DNA from: Clavelina lepadiformis
Taxonomy: Eukaryota > Chordata > Ascidiacea > Aplousobranchia > Clavelinidae
DNA length: 64,000 nt
Reading direction: 5' to 3'
Assembly: GCF_947623445.1 (NCBI RefSeq)
Contig: NC_135243.1
Coordinates: forward strand, 2,978,501-3,042,500
Each line of letters opens with the position of its first letter. Within the stretch, counting starts at the first letter, position 1. The translations under genes and the position numbers were made by a program. The notes beneath the pieces were generated by a model that was given only the letters and a program-made list of their open reading frames with translations, was not told the origin of the DNA and made no database searches. Shown here piece after piece: positions 47,420 to 57,894 of this stretch.

Positions 47420-48560
47420 GGTCGGTTGCAGCTATACACGCATACATGGAATGCTTGTGCGCATGCGCAACATGTTCCAGCTGTTCTCTGGACTTCCGCT
47501 TTGCTTTAAAAACTTTCAGGCTGTTTCCGTCTTTCAAAGTCAGGGTTATCGCCACTGATTCGATGAGTTTTGTCACGTGTACGTTACTTTGTCCTATTTC
47601 ATCGATTTATTCTGGCTAATCTAGGCAAATATTTATGAATCAACACAACTTTTATTACGTAATAATAGGTAATGTTAAAAAGTATTGTTATCTAACGATA
47701 TTACTCTTTGCTTTGTATAGAATAATAATTATTACAAAAACCACAGAAACCAACCATTGTTTTGCTTCGTGTACAAGCGATTACTTAACACCAGCGCAGC
47801 AAATAATATAAAATGTTCACATGAAAGCCAGGAAAAATTGTAGCGCACTAGCGCCAACATGCGGTAGAAATAAAGGCGGCCGGATCGGTTGATGTTTCAG
47901 AATAAAGCGCAGGGCGGTCAAATGAGGTGATAAAAATTGCGTATTTGTGTGGTTAGACGAGTAGATGTGAGCCGGGACCTTGGGTAGATACAAACTTACC
48001 ATGAAACATATTTTTACCTTGTGGGCCGTGTATAATCGGTATCTACTGTAACTTACCTGCGTCTGATTTTAAAAATGGATTCTTAGAAAAGATGCTTGCT
48101 CGAAACTTTCCTGCGTCGTTCCCCGCATCAGGCTTGTATGTGGAGTAAGGACGAGATTGCGATCTCTCCAATGCTGGGCTGCAAGGTCACTCACAAGTAG
48201 TCGGGAAGCTTCAACAACACGCATCAGGTCGCACGGAGCTGGATTTTGTGTCTGGCTGGTGTTGGGATAAGCTGCATTTCGCTTTCGGTGAATTATCTCG
48301 CAAATTTAAAACTTGTAGAAGCAGTGCTGAGGCTGATGCACGTGACAAGGTTTGAAAGGGCGAAAGCCAATAATACGACCAGATGTCATTTGAAACTACA
48401 CCGCGGTTATTTTGCGAGTGACGCAAAATATATTGTCTACGAGTGCATCAAAATGTGGCTTAAAAGTTAAAACTATAAAGTTTTGAAAAAATTCAGTAAC
48501 TTTAAAAAATCAAAACATTTGTTAGAACAAGAGTTTAATAAACGACACTGACAGCGTTAA
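47420..48560. other. Insert in the OPLAH exon, copy B
   Basis: Counterpart of 29915-31030, flanked by the same duplicated OPLAH exon piece. Contains the same unrecognised minus-strand frames. Confidence 0.4.
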
Positions 48561-49097
48561 GTTGTTTCAAAAGAGAATCTTCCTCAAAACCCCGTCTCCG
48601 CCAGTGGAGGGGCTGCATGGAGGTTCTTGAGGACGACCGGATATCTGGATATCTGATAGTCGGGGTCGAGTATGGACCACTTGGGTATGTTGACGGGAAT
48701 AGGGGCGAGGCAGCTCTGGTTAAGCGGGATGTCGTAGCCCACCATGCACCTGAGGGAGTAGATAATGACAGATTTGCTGATCGCTTTTGGCGCGTTCAAC
48801 TTGTTTATCACCACAGGGGATTTCCCTTCGAAATCGAATGTCGCGCTGCTCGATATGAGCTCCTGGACCAGGTGGATACCCTAAACAGAAAGCTTCGTTG
48901 AAATATCTGTGATTGATACAGTTGTGACGTCACAAAGACACTTACCTTCTGGTTAGCGGCAACTAGCGCTCTCAAGTCGGCCAGGTTGCCATGGAGATTG
49001 TGGGTCCGGCTGCAACTAGTGAATTCTCCTGGGAGCGTGAGAAACGCTGTTACTTCTGTGAGGTAACAAGTAAAAACAAGTTCAATAGGGTTTAAAG

Positions 49098-49412
49098 CAG
49101 TGGTTCCCAACCTGGAGTTCGCGGACCAATTGGGGGTCCGTGAGTGTCTTGGTTGCATGTAGGCTACTTTATTTCTCTATTGTTTGTGCAACGAAAGAAG
49201 AGAATCATAAACATTTTAAGACACTATTTCATTGAAATTTGCAGCAGCTCCCAAATATATCCGATATTACAGTAAATATCCCTCAATAGTAGGTTATGCA
49301 TTAAATAACAAGACATTTTCTCATTGAATTCTTGGCAAATTTTAGGTACGGGTCCGCAGGCTTGAGAATTTATTAAAAGGGGTCGGCAACTAAAAAACAT
49401 TGGGAACCACTG
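49098..49412. mobile_element. hAT MITE in OPLAH copy B
   Basis: Orthologous to 31598-31894, with TSD GTTTAAAG on both sides. It has about 18 extra bases near its left end (TTCGCGGACCAATTGGGG region) that copy A lacks. Confidence 0.88.
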
Positions 49413-51422
49413 GTTTAAAGGTAATTCTGACTCATTAGAAAACCAGAAACCGATTCGTCATTTCACACAACAACTACCATGAAACTTTTCAGCATCATAT
49501 GATACGAGAAAGCACATCATTCACAACATTATCACATAAATCCCAATCACATCCCAGCATAAATGGCAACCTTCTCATAGTGCTTCAGTAGCGGTTGGTT
49601 AACACAAACACCGTTGCTACACAACTATGAAATTTTTGAACATCATATGATAAACTTCGTGATCAGATCTATAACATTTATCACATCACCAAGCAAATCA
49701 CATGATCATACTCACGAGATTGATCAGGAAGATGAACTCCTCCAGCACATGGATGATTGGAAACGATGCAATCTCCTTCATTGATCTCTATTGCCCACAT
49801 CTGGTACTGCACGCCATCCAACATGGCCCCTAGGTGGCCTGGGATGTGAGAAGCGTTGGAAACAAGACCACCATCGGGTCCGAAAAGAGCGCACGGGAAG
49901 TCCAGTCGCTCCTGTCGATTCATGTAATGTTCCACAATAAACAATGACACACAATGATCAAAATAGAATTACAACAACTCAGTTATTAAGAACATATTTA
50001 CACAAGCAAGTCTTGCAATATACACAAGACTATACAGGACTTTCAACGAATGAACCACAGATAAAATGTCAAGGGCTGGGAAATCTTGGTGCAACATATT
50101 CGTTAGAAATTACACCAAACAAATAAAAGCAGTGTTGGACGATTATCTAGACCAGTGATGTATAAATAACAAACATGTATAAATACGACAAGTTCAAGCC
50201 AGACAAATACCTTAATGTTAGTGGATATTGCTGTCCGTTGTAGAATCCTACCTGTCTGTTCTGCAATGCTCATGAACCTTTGATGTCAAAGGTCAGAGGT
50301 TATAATATATTGATAAGATCAGTGATCCCAGTCTAGCACACACACAATAAAAGTTAATCAGGAATGACAAATAACCCAACCCCACTTACAACTACCCCCA
50401 TAATCATTGTATGCATTTGATATTCAATTTCCCAGTTATTGTCTTTCGGGTAAATTGTCAGTCATAAAAATCGCTTCGAAAAATTCAGTCCACGAAATAA
50501 CAATTAGCAATTACAAATAACACCTATATATTTAAAATAACGGAGAATGACCCAGAACCAAGCCGCACCTTACAACTACCCCAATGGTCATTGCATGCAT
50601 TTGATATTCAATTTTCCAGTTATTGTCAGTTATAAACTTGCTTCCAAAATCTGTATCTACGAAATAACACTGACCTGTGTGAAAATATAGAGAGTTGGAT
50701 GGCGTCCAATTCTTTGCCAATATGCTTCGGCTTTCCCTTCCCTATCATGATGGTGACGTCACCTGAATAAGCGAAATTTTTGCAAAATTGTAATTTCTAA
50801 TCGCGGCATGCTACAATGATGTTGTCAACCTATCATGTAAGAAAAAGACTACCCTCATCAAACTCTAAGTGATGTCACCATGATGTCATAACGCAATACC
50901 TTTCTTGGTCATCTCTGCCTTGCAGTCGGGTTCGACCAAGATTGTGCTATTCTTGTCGATGATGATCGCTGGACCGTGAATCACCTGACAGGTCCTCAAT
51001 GAAATGGACGTTAATGTCGCTAATGTCGAGATGACCTCCATCGAAATAACTTGACATCACCTGCACAACACATGTTTTATTATGACATCACTTATTGTAA
51101 TAAACAGTCAATGCATGCAGTTGACAACATACATTTGCTCTTATGTCTGGTAAGATCTTACGCACAGAGATACAGAGCATACTTAGGGTGTGTAAATTTT
51201 GCCATTTTAATTAACGTTTAGTGACAGTAGTAGCATGAACTACGACCAAGATACCTTTTGTAGCATGTTATCTTCACAATCACTTTATCAGTTACCTCGG
51301 ATTGATGAAATTATGCACGGTTTGTGATTTAAGTATTTGTAATAAGACGATAGCACAACATACACATAGGTGCAGCAAATAAAAATTTAGCATTGATATT
51401 TAACAACACTTTACATCATCAC

Positions 51423-52023
51423 TAGGGCAACCAAAAGTCAATATGGTCAATTTTTTTACCTGCTCAGAATGCTATGAAACAAGCACAAAACAAATTTCAG
51501 CTTTGTACGACGTGTGGTATAGAAGTTATTAGGTCAGATAAAGTCAAAATGTTATGTTAGGTCAAAATACGGTCAAATTGTTTCGTTAGGTCTTTTTTTA
51601 GGTCAAAATCTATTAAACTTGTAATTTTGTAACCATTTTGTAATATTATTCTTCCGTTTTTCTCTTTTCTTGTACCGCAAATAATTCCAGTCCCGCAAAT
51701 TTTACTTAGAACCAAAGCCACAAAGAGAGGGAAGGCTTTTCAGCGCGTTTGGTGACGTCACGATGTGACGGCATTGCATTTGAAACTGCAAGTTGTCAAT
51801 CTTAATACGCAGAAACGAAAAAAAAGTCAACACTAGAAAAGCATTTGTCATTTTTAAATGCAGCTTTAGATTAGAAAGTTGCTGTAGACAGTGTAGAGAC
51901 TATCAGTATAGCGTTTTTCAAAATGAGGTCAAAATTTCAACTTTGTAGGTCAAAATAAGGTCAAAATTTGCAAATTTTAAGGTCAAAATTTAAAATTTTT
52001 AGGTCAAAAAACTGGTTGCCCTA
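51423..52023. mobile_element. hAT non-autonomous element (601 bp), copy B
   Basis: Orthologous to 34058-34658, with TSD ATCATCAC (51415-51422 and 52024-52031). Directly after it, unit B has a short tandem repeat ACATCAAACA (three copies) absent from A. Confidence 0.9.
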
Positions 52024-52742
52024 ATCATCACAAACTGTACATCAAACAACATCAAACAACATCAAACAACACTGTACATCGTCACAAACCATATTGTTAC
52101 CTGTCGTACAACATTTGCTCTGGCAACAACATTTCCAGACACAGATTGGCGTCACAGTTAGGGAATCCCCTTCCTGTAGCATGTGGGGCCTGGGTGGGCC
52201 CCAACAGATTCAGGGAGGACTCGGGCTGACGACAAACAAACCCAACCGGAAAAATTGCATAGACCAGACCGTGCTGCGACTGTGTCGCTGTCAAGCTGTG
52301 ATGAAAATGTTCAGCTGTCATAGAAATCAAACAAAATAAGACAACATATACTATTGTCAGTAAAAATAATGCAAAACGAGACAAGAACAAATGAGACAAG
52401 TCGTCTTTCTCCAAATTTTGAACGTAAACTTTAATTTGTAAAAGCTAAAAAGGTAAAAAATATCAAAAACGATCGAAAGAACACAAGATAGTAAATACAA
52501 CATATACACAAAAATATAGCAAAGCATGTAGAGTCCAAACAACACATACTAGCACATATCGGCACATTGAAATAAAAACAAACTTTGTTCTGTTGTTGAC
52601 ATTAACAGGAAAATTTGTGCCATTGTTGAAGTTTTGCTTTAATTCAAGATTTGCAAACAAAATACCTGTGGTGCTTGTATGGTGACACCAGCTGTAGTAG
52701 ACTTGAACACATGCTCATATTCCCCGTCGTATCGACTTAGAT

Positions 52743-55347
52743 CTAGGTGGCTTGGGATGTGAGGAGCGTTGGAAACAAGACCACCATCAGGTCCGAAAAG
52801 AGCGCACGAGAAGTCAAGTCATTCCTGTCGATTCATGTAATGTTACACAAAGAATATTGAGTGTTTTCACGACACACAATGACAATAATAGAACTAGGCC
52901 TACACCTACTCAGTTGTCAAGAACATATTTACATAAGCAAGTCTTGCAATATACACAAGACTATACGGGACTTTCAACGACTGAACCACAAATAAAATGT
53001 CAAGGGCCGAGAAATCTTGGTGCAATAAATTCGCAGAAATTAGACCAAACAAGTAAAAGCAGTTTTGGACGATTATCTAGACCAGTGATGCACACAGCAG
53101 TCTCCAGCTTAAGTACGCAACTTAAATCTGGTCGGTTTGTGCGTAGTTTGCAATGTTTTTGTTATTTCTTCCCTTGAAGTGTGCACAGTGACAGAACTGC
53201 ACATCACAATCAACCCTTTTAAGCCGTAACAATTACACAAGTATAATTTCGTCTGCTGGGTTTACAGTTATGACAACAAATGCACAGCTTGGTCCTTGAG
53301 ATGAACATTTTAATTTAGATTAGTAAAGTAGGCCTAAGTATCAAACTTGTAATCGCGAATAAGTTAGTGTACCAGGTCGTGGATTCAAATCTGCATGCAC
53401 TTTATACAACGCTTGCATGAGATGGGTGCAGTAGTGAGCTAGCCTGCAGTAAAATTGTACAAGTTTTTGCAGATGAAATTATTGTGTTAGGCGGTGAGTA
53501 TAATCGCACAGTAGCTTACTCCTAGTAATTCTGTAACTTTTAACTGCGCATGATGACAGGCAAAGGCAAGCATTTAAGTGAATCTCAGAGATTAGAAGTT
53601 ATCACCGGGTTGAGGGAGCCAGCTCCTCCAAGTAAGTAAAGTTTTGCTCGGAAGGACGAAGTGAGTGAAGACATTATTCCAAAGGTTTAGAAGAATCATC
53701 AAGAAGATATTCGAAAATGATCTGCTTTGATGTCTGAAGAGACCAAAACAAAACAATTTCAAGCATCTGTTGGTCAATTTTCTGAACTGGAGGATATGTT
53801 GTATGTTTGGATTGATAGCAAGCGTCGCACAAGCCTTCCACTTCCGCCCTCATTGGCCGTTTTTAAAGCAATACAAATCGCTGAACAGCTATTGATATCA
53901 GAGGATGGCTTGAAAGCTTCATGGCAGTGGCCGATTCCGATCACGTCGTGGATTGCAGAAAATTCTTCTCCACGATGAGAAGATCCCGAGAATGTTTATA
54001 ACATGGAGGAAACTGGGTTATTTTTTCAGCTCTTGCTCATGCCATCTGAAGATGTCAGCACTATCCGAGGAAAAAGAAGGAAAAGAAAAGAAAGCTAAAG
54101 AACGAGTGTCACTGGTTGTTTGCACAAATGCCACAGGAACGCATAAAGTTCCTTGTACATTGATTGGGAAACCAAAATTTCCGGCTTGTGTCAACAATCG
54201 AGAATGGCCTCTAAAGTACTAAGTCAGGGTAAAGCATGGATGGATGTTGACAAGTGTTGGAAATGGTTCAATAAAGTTTTTCATCCTGAAGTGAAGAAAA
54301 GAACAGGATGCTGGGTTCTCTTGTTGATGGACACCGCTCCTTGTCATTTTTATGCTTTTGAGAGAAACAACGTCAAGGTGGCATTTTCCCTTCCAACTGC
54401 ACTAGCTGGAAGCAACCATGCGATATGGGTACAATTGCAGCACTAAAGAAAAGTTGAGATATTTGTATGTTAAAGATGTTCTTAGCCTTTATGAGCTAAA
54501 AGAGACTTTGAAGTTACGCAAACAAGAGCAAGCAAAAAGGTTACCCAGAGGGGCAGCGGGTGTTGCCTATGGCAACCATCATCTGCTAGATGCAGCGAAT
54601 TATGTCAACTATGCATGGGATGCGATATCAGAATCAGCGATAGAAAACGTGTTTAAAAGGGCTGAATTATTTCCATTAGAAGGTGGCATTGTTGATGGAT
54701 GAAATCTGATATGATCTTATGTCCAGGATACGAGAACTAGATATGAAAAAACTGTTTAATTTTTCGACATGTGGTGGCTTACCACTCGATGTCACTAGAG
54801 CATGATCTTCAATCCCAGAAAGTTCGATACCTCCAACTCTGCCACCATCGTTGATGATGTCACGTCCTGGACTGGCAAAACCAAATCCTTTCTTGTATCT
54901 GCAGATGCGTGAATGAGTTTGATGTTAGTGAACTAAATAATAATGTTTGAATAATCTAAAAATTTGAATGCTAAGTTTTAATAAAACGACAGCGTAGCTC
55001 TTGCATAGTAATTGGTTGTGAACATTCTAAAAATATCATTCGACAACAACTTATACATGGATGAGGTTCTTTGCAACTAAATGTGGAAAATACTTCAACT
55101 GCATCAGGGTTGATCTTAGCACCCACCTGGCTTGGAAAGTCGGCAAAAAGTCACCAAACTTTGATGCGACACAATCTAAGTTTTTCACCGTGGAAGGCTG
55201 ACACACGAGGGCGCAGTCGGTCTGCTCATACCTCGGATTCAAATAAAGATCGGTTTTGATGCTTTCAGGGGAAACCCTGATCTGATAATGCTTGCACACA
55301 CTCGACTATAAGCTCATCAATAGTGACATCTAGTGCAGATATGGGCT
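52743..55347 (-). pseudogene. OPLAH: 5-oxoprolinase (OPLAH) fragment, copy D
   Basis: Exons (minus): 55347-55127 (EPISALDVTIDELIVECVQA, then after a frameshift RYEQTDCALVC); 54898-54783 (RYKKGFGFASPGRDI, GGIELSGIED); 52824-52743, the start of the HyuB exon, cut at the junction with copy B. The first two exons are joined in frame by a good donor/acceptor pair (QAR|YKKGFGF). They correspond to the HyuA-HyuB middle, which copies A, B and C lack, and they are out of order relative to copy C, so D is a separate copy. In the 52.8-kb exon the conserved ERLDF arginine codon CGA is TGA. A dead Tigger transposase sits inside. Confidence 0.75.
53550..54702 (+). pseudogene. Dead pogo/Tigger-type transposase (CENPB-HTH, DDE_1)
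   Basis: From ATGACAGGCAAAGGC: GKHLSESQRLEVITGLREPA (CENP-B N-terminal helix-turn-helix), stops, then SELEDMLYVWIDSKRR and FKAIQIAEQL (CENP-B-type HTH). After a frame change: VCTNATGTHKVPCTLIGK and NREWPLKY (start of the DDE domain), LLLMDTAPCHFYAFERNNVK (second catalytic Asp region), and further frames to LFPLEGGI. At least three stops and three frameshifts. The left end is probably near CAGTCTCCAGCTTAAGTACG (about 53099); no clear right inverted repeat. It lies inside OPLAH copy D in the opposite orientation. Confidence 0.85.
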
Positions 55348-56826
55348 CTGTGATCGAAATGCAACGAAATTGTTTTTAAAAGATTTATACCAAACAAATC
55401 AGAAAAGAACAAATTATTAGGTAATTGCAATCATCCAATTTACCAATACGAGATTATCAATTAACATATGTATATTGAGATGTTTATATGACATTTTATT
55501 ATCCAACCATTACAGCGAGATGATGATTTAAACTGTGATAATACACTGTGATGTAACAAATTGGTAATAATGAAGTAAAATAACTGTCGCAAACTGTTAA
55601 TTAAAAAAAAGTCACCCAAATAAATTAAATAAGTAAAAACATTCGGAAAAGACGTAACTATTTAATCTTGTTTAAATAAGAGACAGCCTTTGTTGTAGAG
55701 AGAAGAGATTGTCAAGTTGCCTGAGCTACCGCAAAACTAGCACTAAATACACATGGACCACGAACGGAATGGCAAATTTTTCGTGGCAATTCGCCGTGAA
55801 AAATATCGGCTTCGTGTGCTCAGGGATGAAAACGTGGTGTGTAGTTGGAAATAAAAAAGCAATGTTGCATAATGTTGTGGGAAATATTCAGGAAATTTCA
55901 TATGATATGATACTAATAAAACAAATTATTATTATGATTCATGAAAATAAAATCATGATGAAAATACCAATTGTCACAAGGGTATATAATGAAGCCATGT
56001 TGCATAATGTTGTATGATATAATCAGGCAAGTTCATATGATATGATACCAACATACTCACGGGAGTGGTTACGGTGAGATAGGGAAGATGAACTCCTCTA
56101 GCACATGGATGGGAGAGGAGAGGATAAGATCTCCCTCATTGATCTCTATCGCCCTCATCTGGTACTGCACGGCATCCTGCATGGCCACTAGGTGGCCTGG
56201 GATGTGAGAAGCGTTGGAAACAAGACCACCATCAGGTCCGAATAGAAGGCACTAGAAATCCAGTCGTTCCTGTCGATTCATGAAACAATACAATAATGAG
56301 TGTTCTTACGACACACAATGATCATAATAGAACTACACCTACTCAGTTATCAAGAACATATTTGCACAAGAAAGTCTGGCAATATACACAAGACTATACA
56401 GGACTTTTAATGACTGAACCACAGATAAAATGTCAAGGGCTGAGATATCTTGGTGCAATAAATTCGCAGAAATTAGACCGAACCAACCTCATCAAATTCT
56501 AATTGGTGTCACCATGACATCATAATGCAACACCCTTTTAATCATTTTTGCCTTGCAATAGAGTTCAACTGAGATTGTGCTGTTCTTGTCGATTATGATC
56601 GTTGGACCGTGAATCATGTGACCACATAACAGGTCATCCATGAGATGGGCCCTAGTGCCAAGATGACCGCAAGAGAAACAGAGCATACTTAGTACCTACT
56701 ACTTAGGTATGTAAATTTTGCCATTTTAAATAATTTTTAGTGCCAGGTGTGCCATAAGCTATAACCAAGATACCATTTGCACCATGTTATCTTCACAATT
56801 GCTTTATAAGTTACCTCGGATTGATG

Positions 56827-57446
56827 TGTAGTGGCATGTGAGCCACTACCAATACCAATATATCATTCGTGGGAAAGTATTCGCCAGTTGTTTATTGAAA
56901 TGTTGCTTGTTGATGAAACTGCAATTGTCGCTTAATATTTGGAAACTTTCTCTAAATAACTTTATGTGAAAGCGCCGTTTAGTACGTTGCCAGGTGATTT
57001 CATAGCATCCGAGTTTTAACTGTAAATAATCCCCATTGCCCAAACGCTTATTTTATCGTTCGCGCATTCTGAAATATTTGTGTATATTGTGTTTCCGTTC
57101 ACATCGCTTCGCTTTATAAACTCGAGCTGATACGCGAGTAACCGCGCAGACAGAGATATCGAATCGTACGAACGTATTACGTAAGTCGTGTTAAATGTAA
57201 TCTGTTAGACTTGTGTTAAATGGTTAATGCTAAGTTTGTGATTGTGTAATATTAATCGGAACCTGTACAGTTCCTACAATAAAGGATTGTTTCTGATAAA
57301 CTGTATCTGTTAATCGTAAGGGCGTTCGGCTAATAACACGTTAGGTTGGAGAATTCTAACCGCACGCAACCACGGAGTCAGATCATTAATTCGGCAGGTA
57401 AATTAAGTCCGAATAACTTAAGTTAAAACAAGCAGCAACCTCTGAA
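56827..57446 (+). mobile_element. Solo-LTR-like insertion in OPLAH copy C
   Basis: In units A and B the intron reads GGATTGATGAAATTATGC; in copy C about 620 bases separate GGATTGATG from GATGCAATTATGC, giving a 4-bp target duplication GATG. The insert begins TGTAGTGG, has a TATA box (GCTTTATAAAC, about 57111), an AATAAA signal (57278) and the palindromic GAGAATTCTAACCGCACGCAAC block shared with 4.3 kb. Consistent with a solo LTR plus some internal sequence. It is absent from A and B, so it inserted only in the C lineage. Confidence 0.65.
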
Positions 57447-57894
57447 GATGCAATTATGCACAGTTTGTGATGTAATCACTTGTAATAAGACAAAAGCACA
57501 GCATGCACATAGGTGCAGCAAAAAAAAACTAAACATTGTTATTTAACAACACTTTACTTCGTCACAAACCATATTGTTACACAACATAGAACTTACTCTG
57601 GCAACAACCTCCCCAGACACAGATTGGCATCACAGTTAGGGGAATCCCCTTTCAGTAGCATGTGGGGCCTGGGTGGGCTTCAGCAGATTCAGGGAGGACT
57701 CGGGCTGACAACAAACAATCCCAACCTGAAAAATTGTATAGACCAGACCGTGCTGCGACTGTGTCGATGTCAAGCTGTGATGAAAATGTTCAACTGTCAT
57801 AGAAATCAAACAAAATAAGACAACATATTCTACTGTCAGTAGAAATAATGCAAAACGAGACAAGTCGTCTTTCTCCAAATTTTGAACTTCCACA

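Larger units (their letters stand above)
38478..52742. repeat. Segmental tandem duplication, copy B (~14.3 kb)
   Basis: Repeats the order of unit A from GGTTCCCCAACTCTTAAAC to the middle of the OPLAH TSTD exon at 52742, where it is cut off and joined to a fragment of a further OPLAH copy. Between 41305 and about 45730 it is practically identical to 23793-28215 at a constant offset of 17512 (I see only isolated substitutions), whereas sequence on both sides differs at many positions. Confidence 0.85.
47307..52742 (-). pseudogene. OPLAH: 5-oxoprolinase (OPLAH) pseudogene, copy B
   Basis: Exons (minus): 52742-52666 ([18 protein letters not shown], its 5' end cut by the duplication junction); 52295-52101 (PESVGAHPGPTCYRKG); 50984-50900 (HGPAIIIDKNSTILVEPDC, missing in copy A); 50762-50675 (GDVTIMIGKGKPKHIGKELD); 50277-50211; 49911-49716 ([20 protein letters not shown]); 49055-48946; 48880-about 48560; about 47405-47307. 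The middle and HyuB-start exons are open and well conserved. Lesions: no N-terminal exons; the shared frameshifts in the 52.2-kb exon; the shared deletions that join LVQELIS to SATFDFEG and SILDP to a later RYPVVL; an extra A in the last exon (LFRK becomes frameshifted). Part of the dead OPLAH cluster. Confidence 0.85.
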
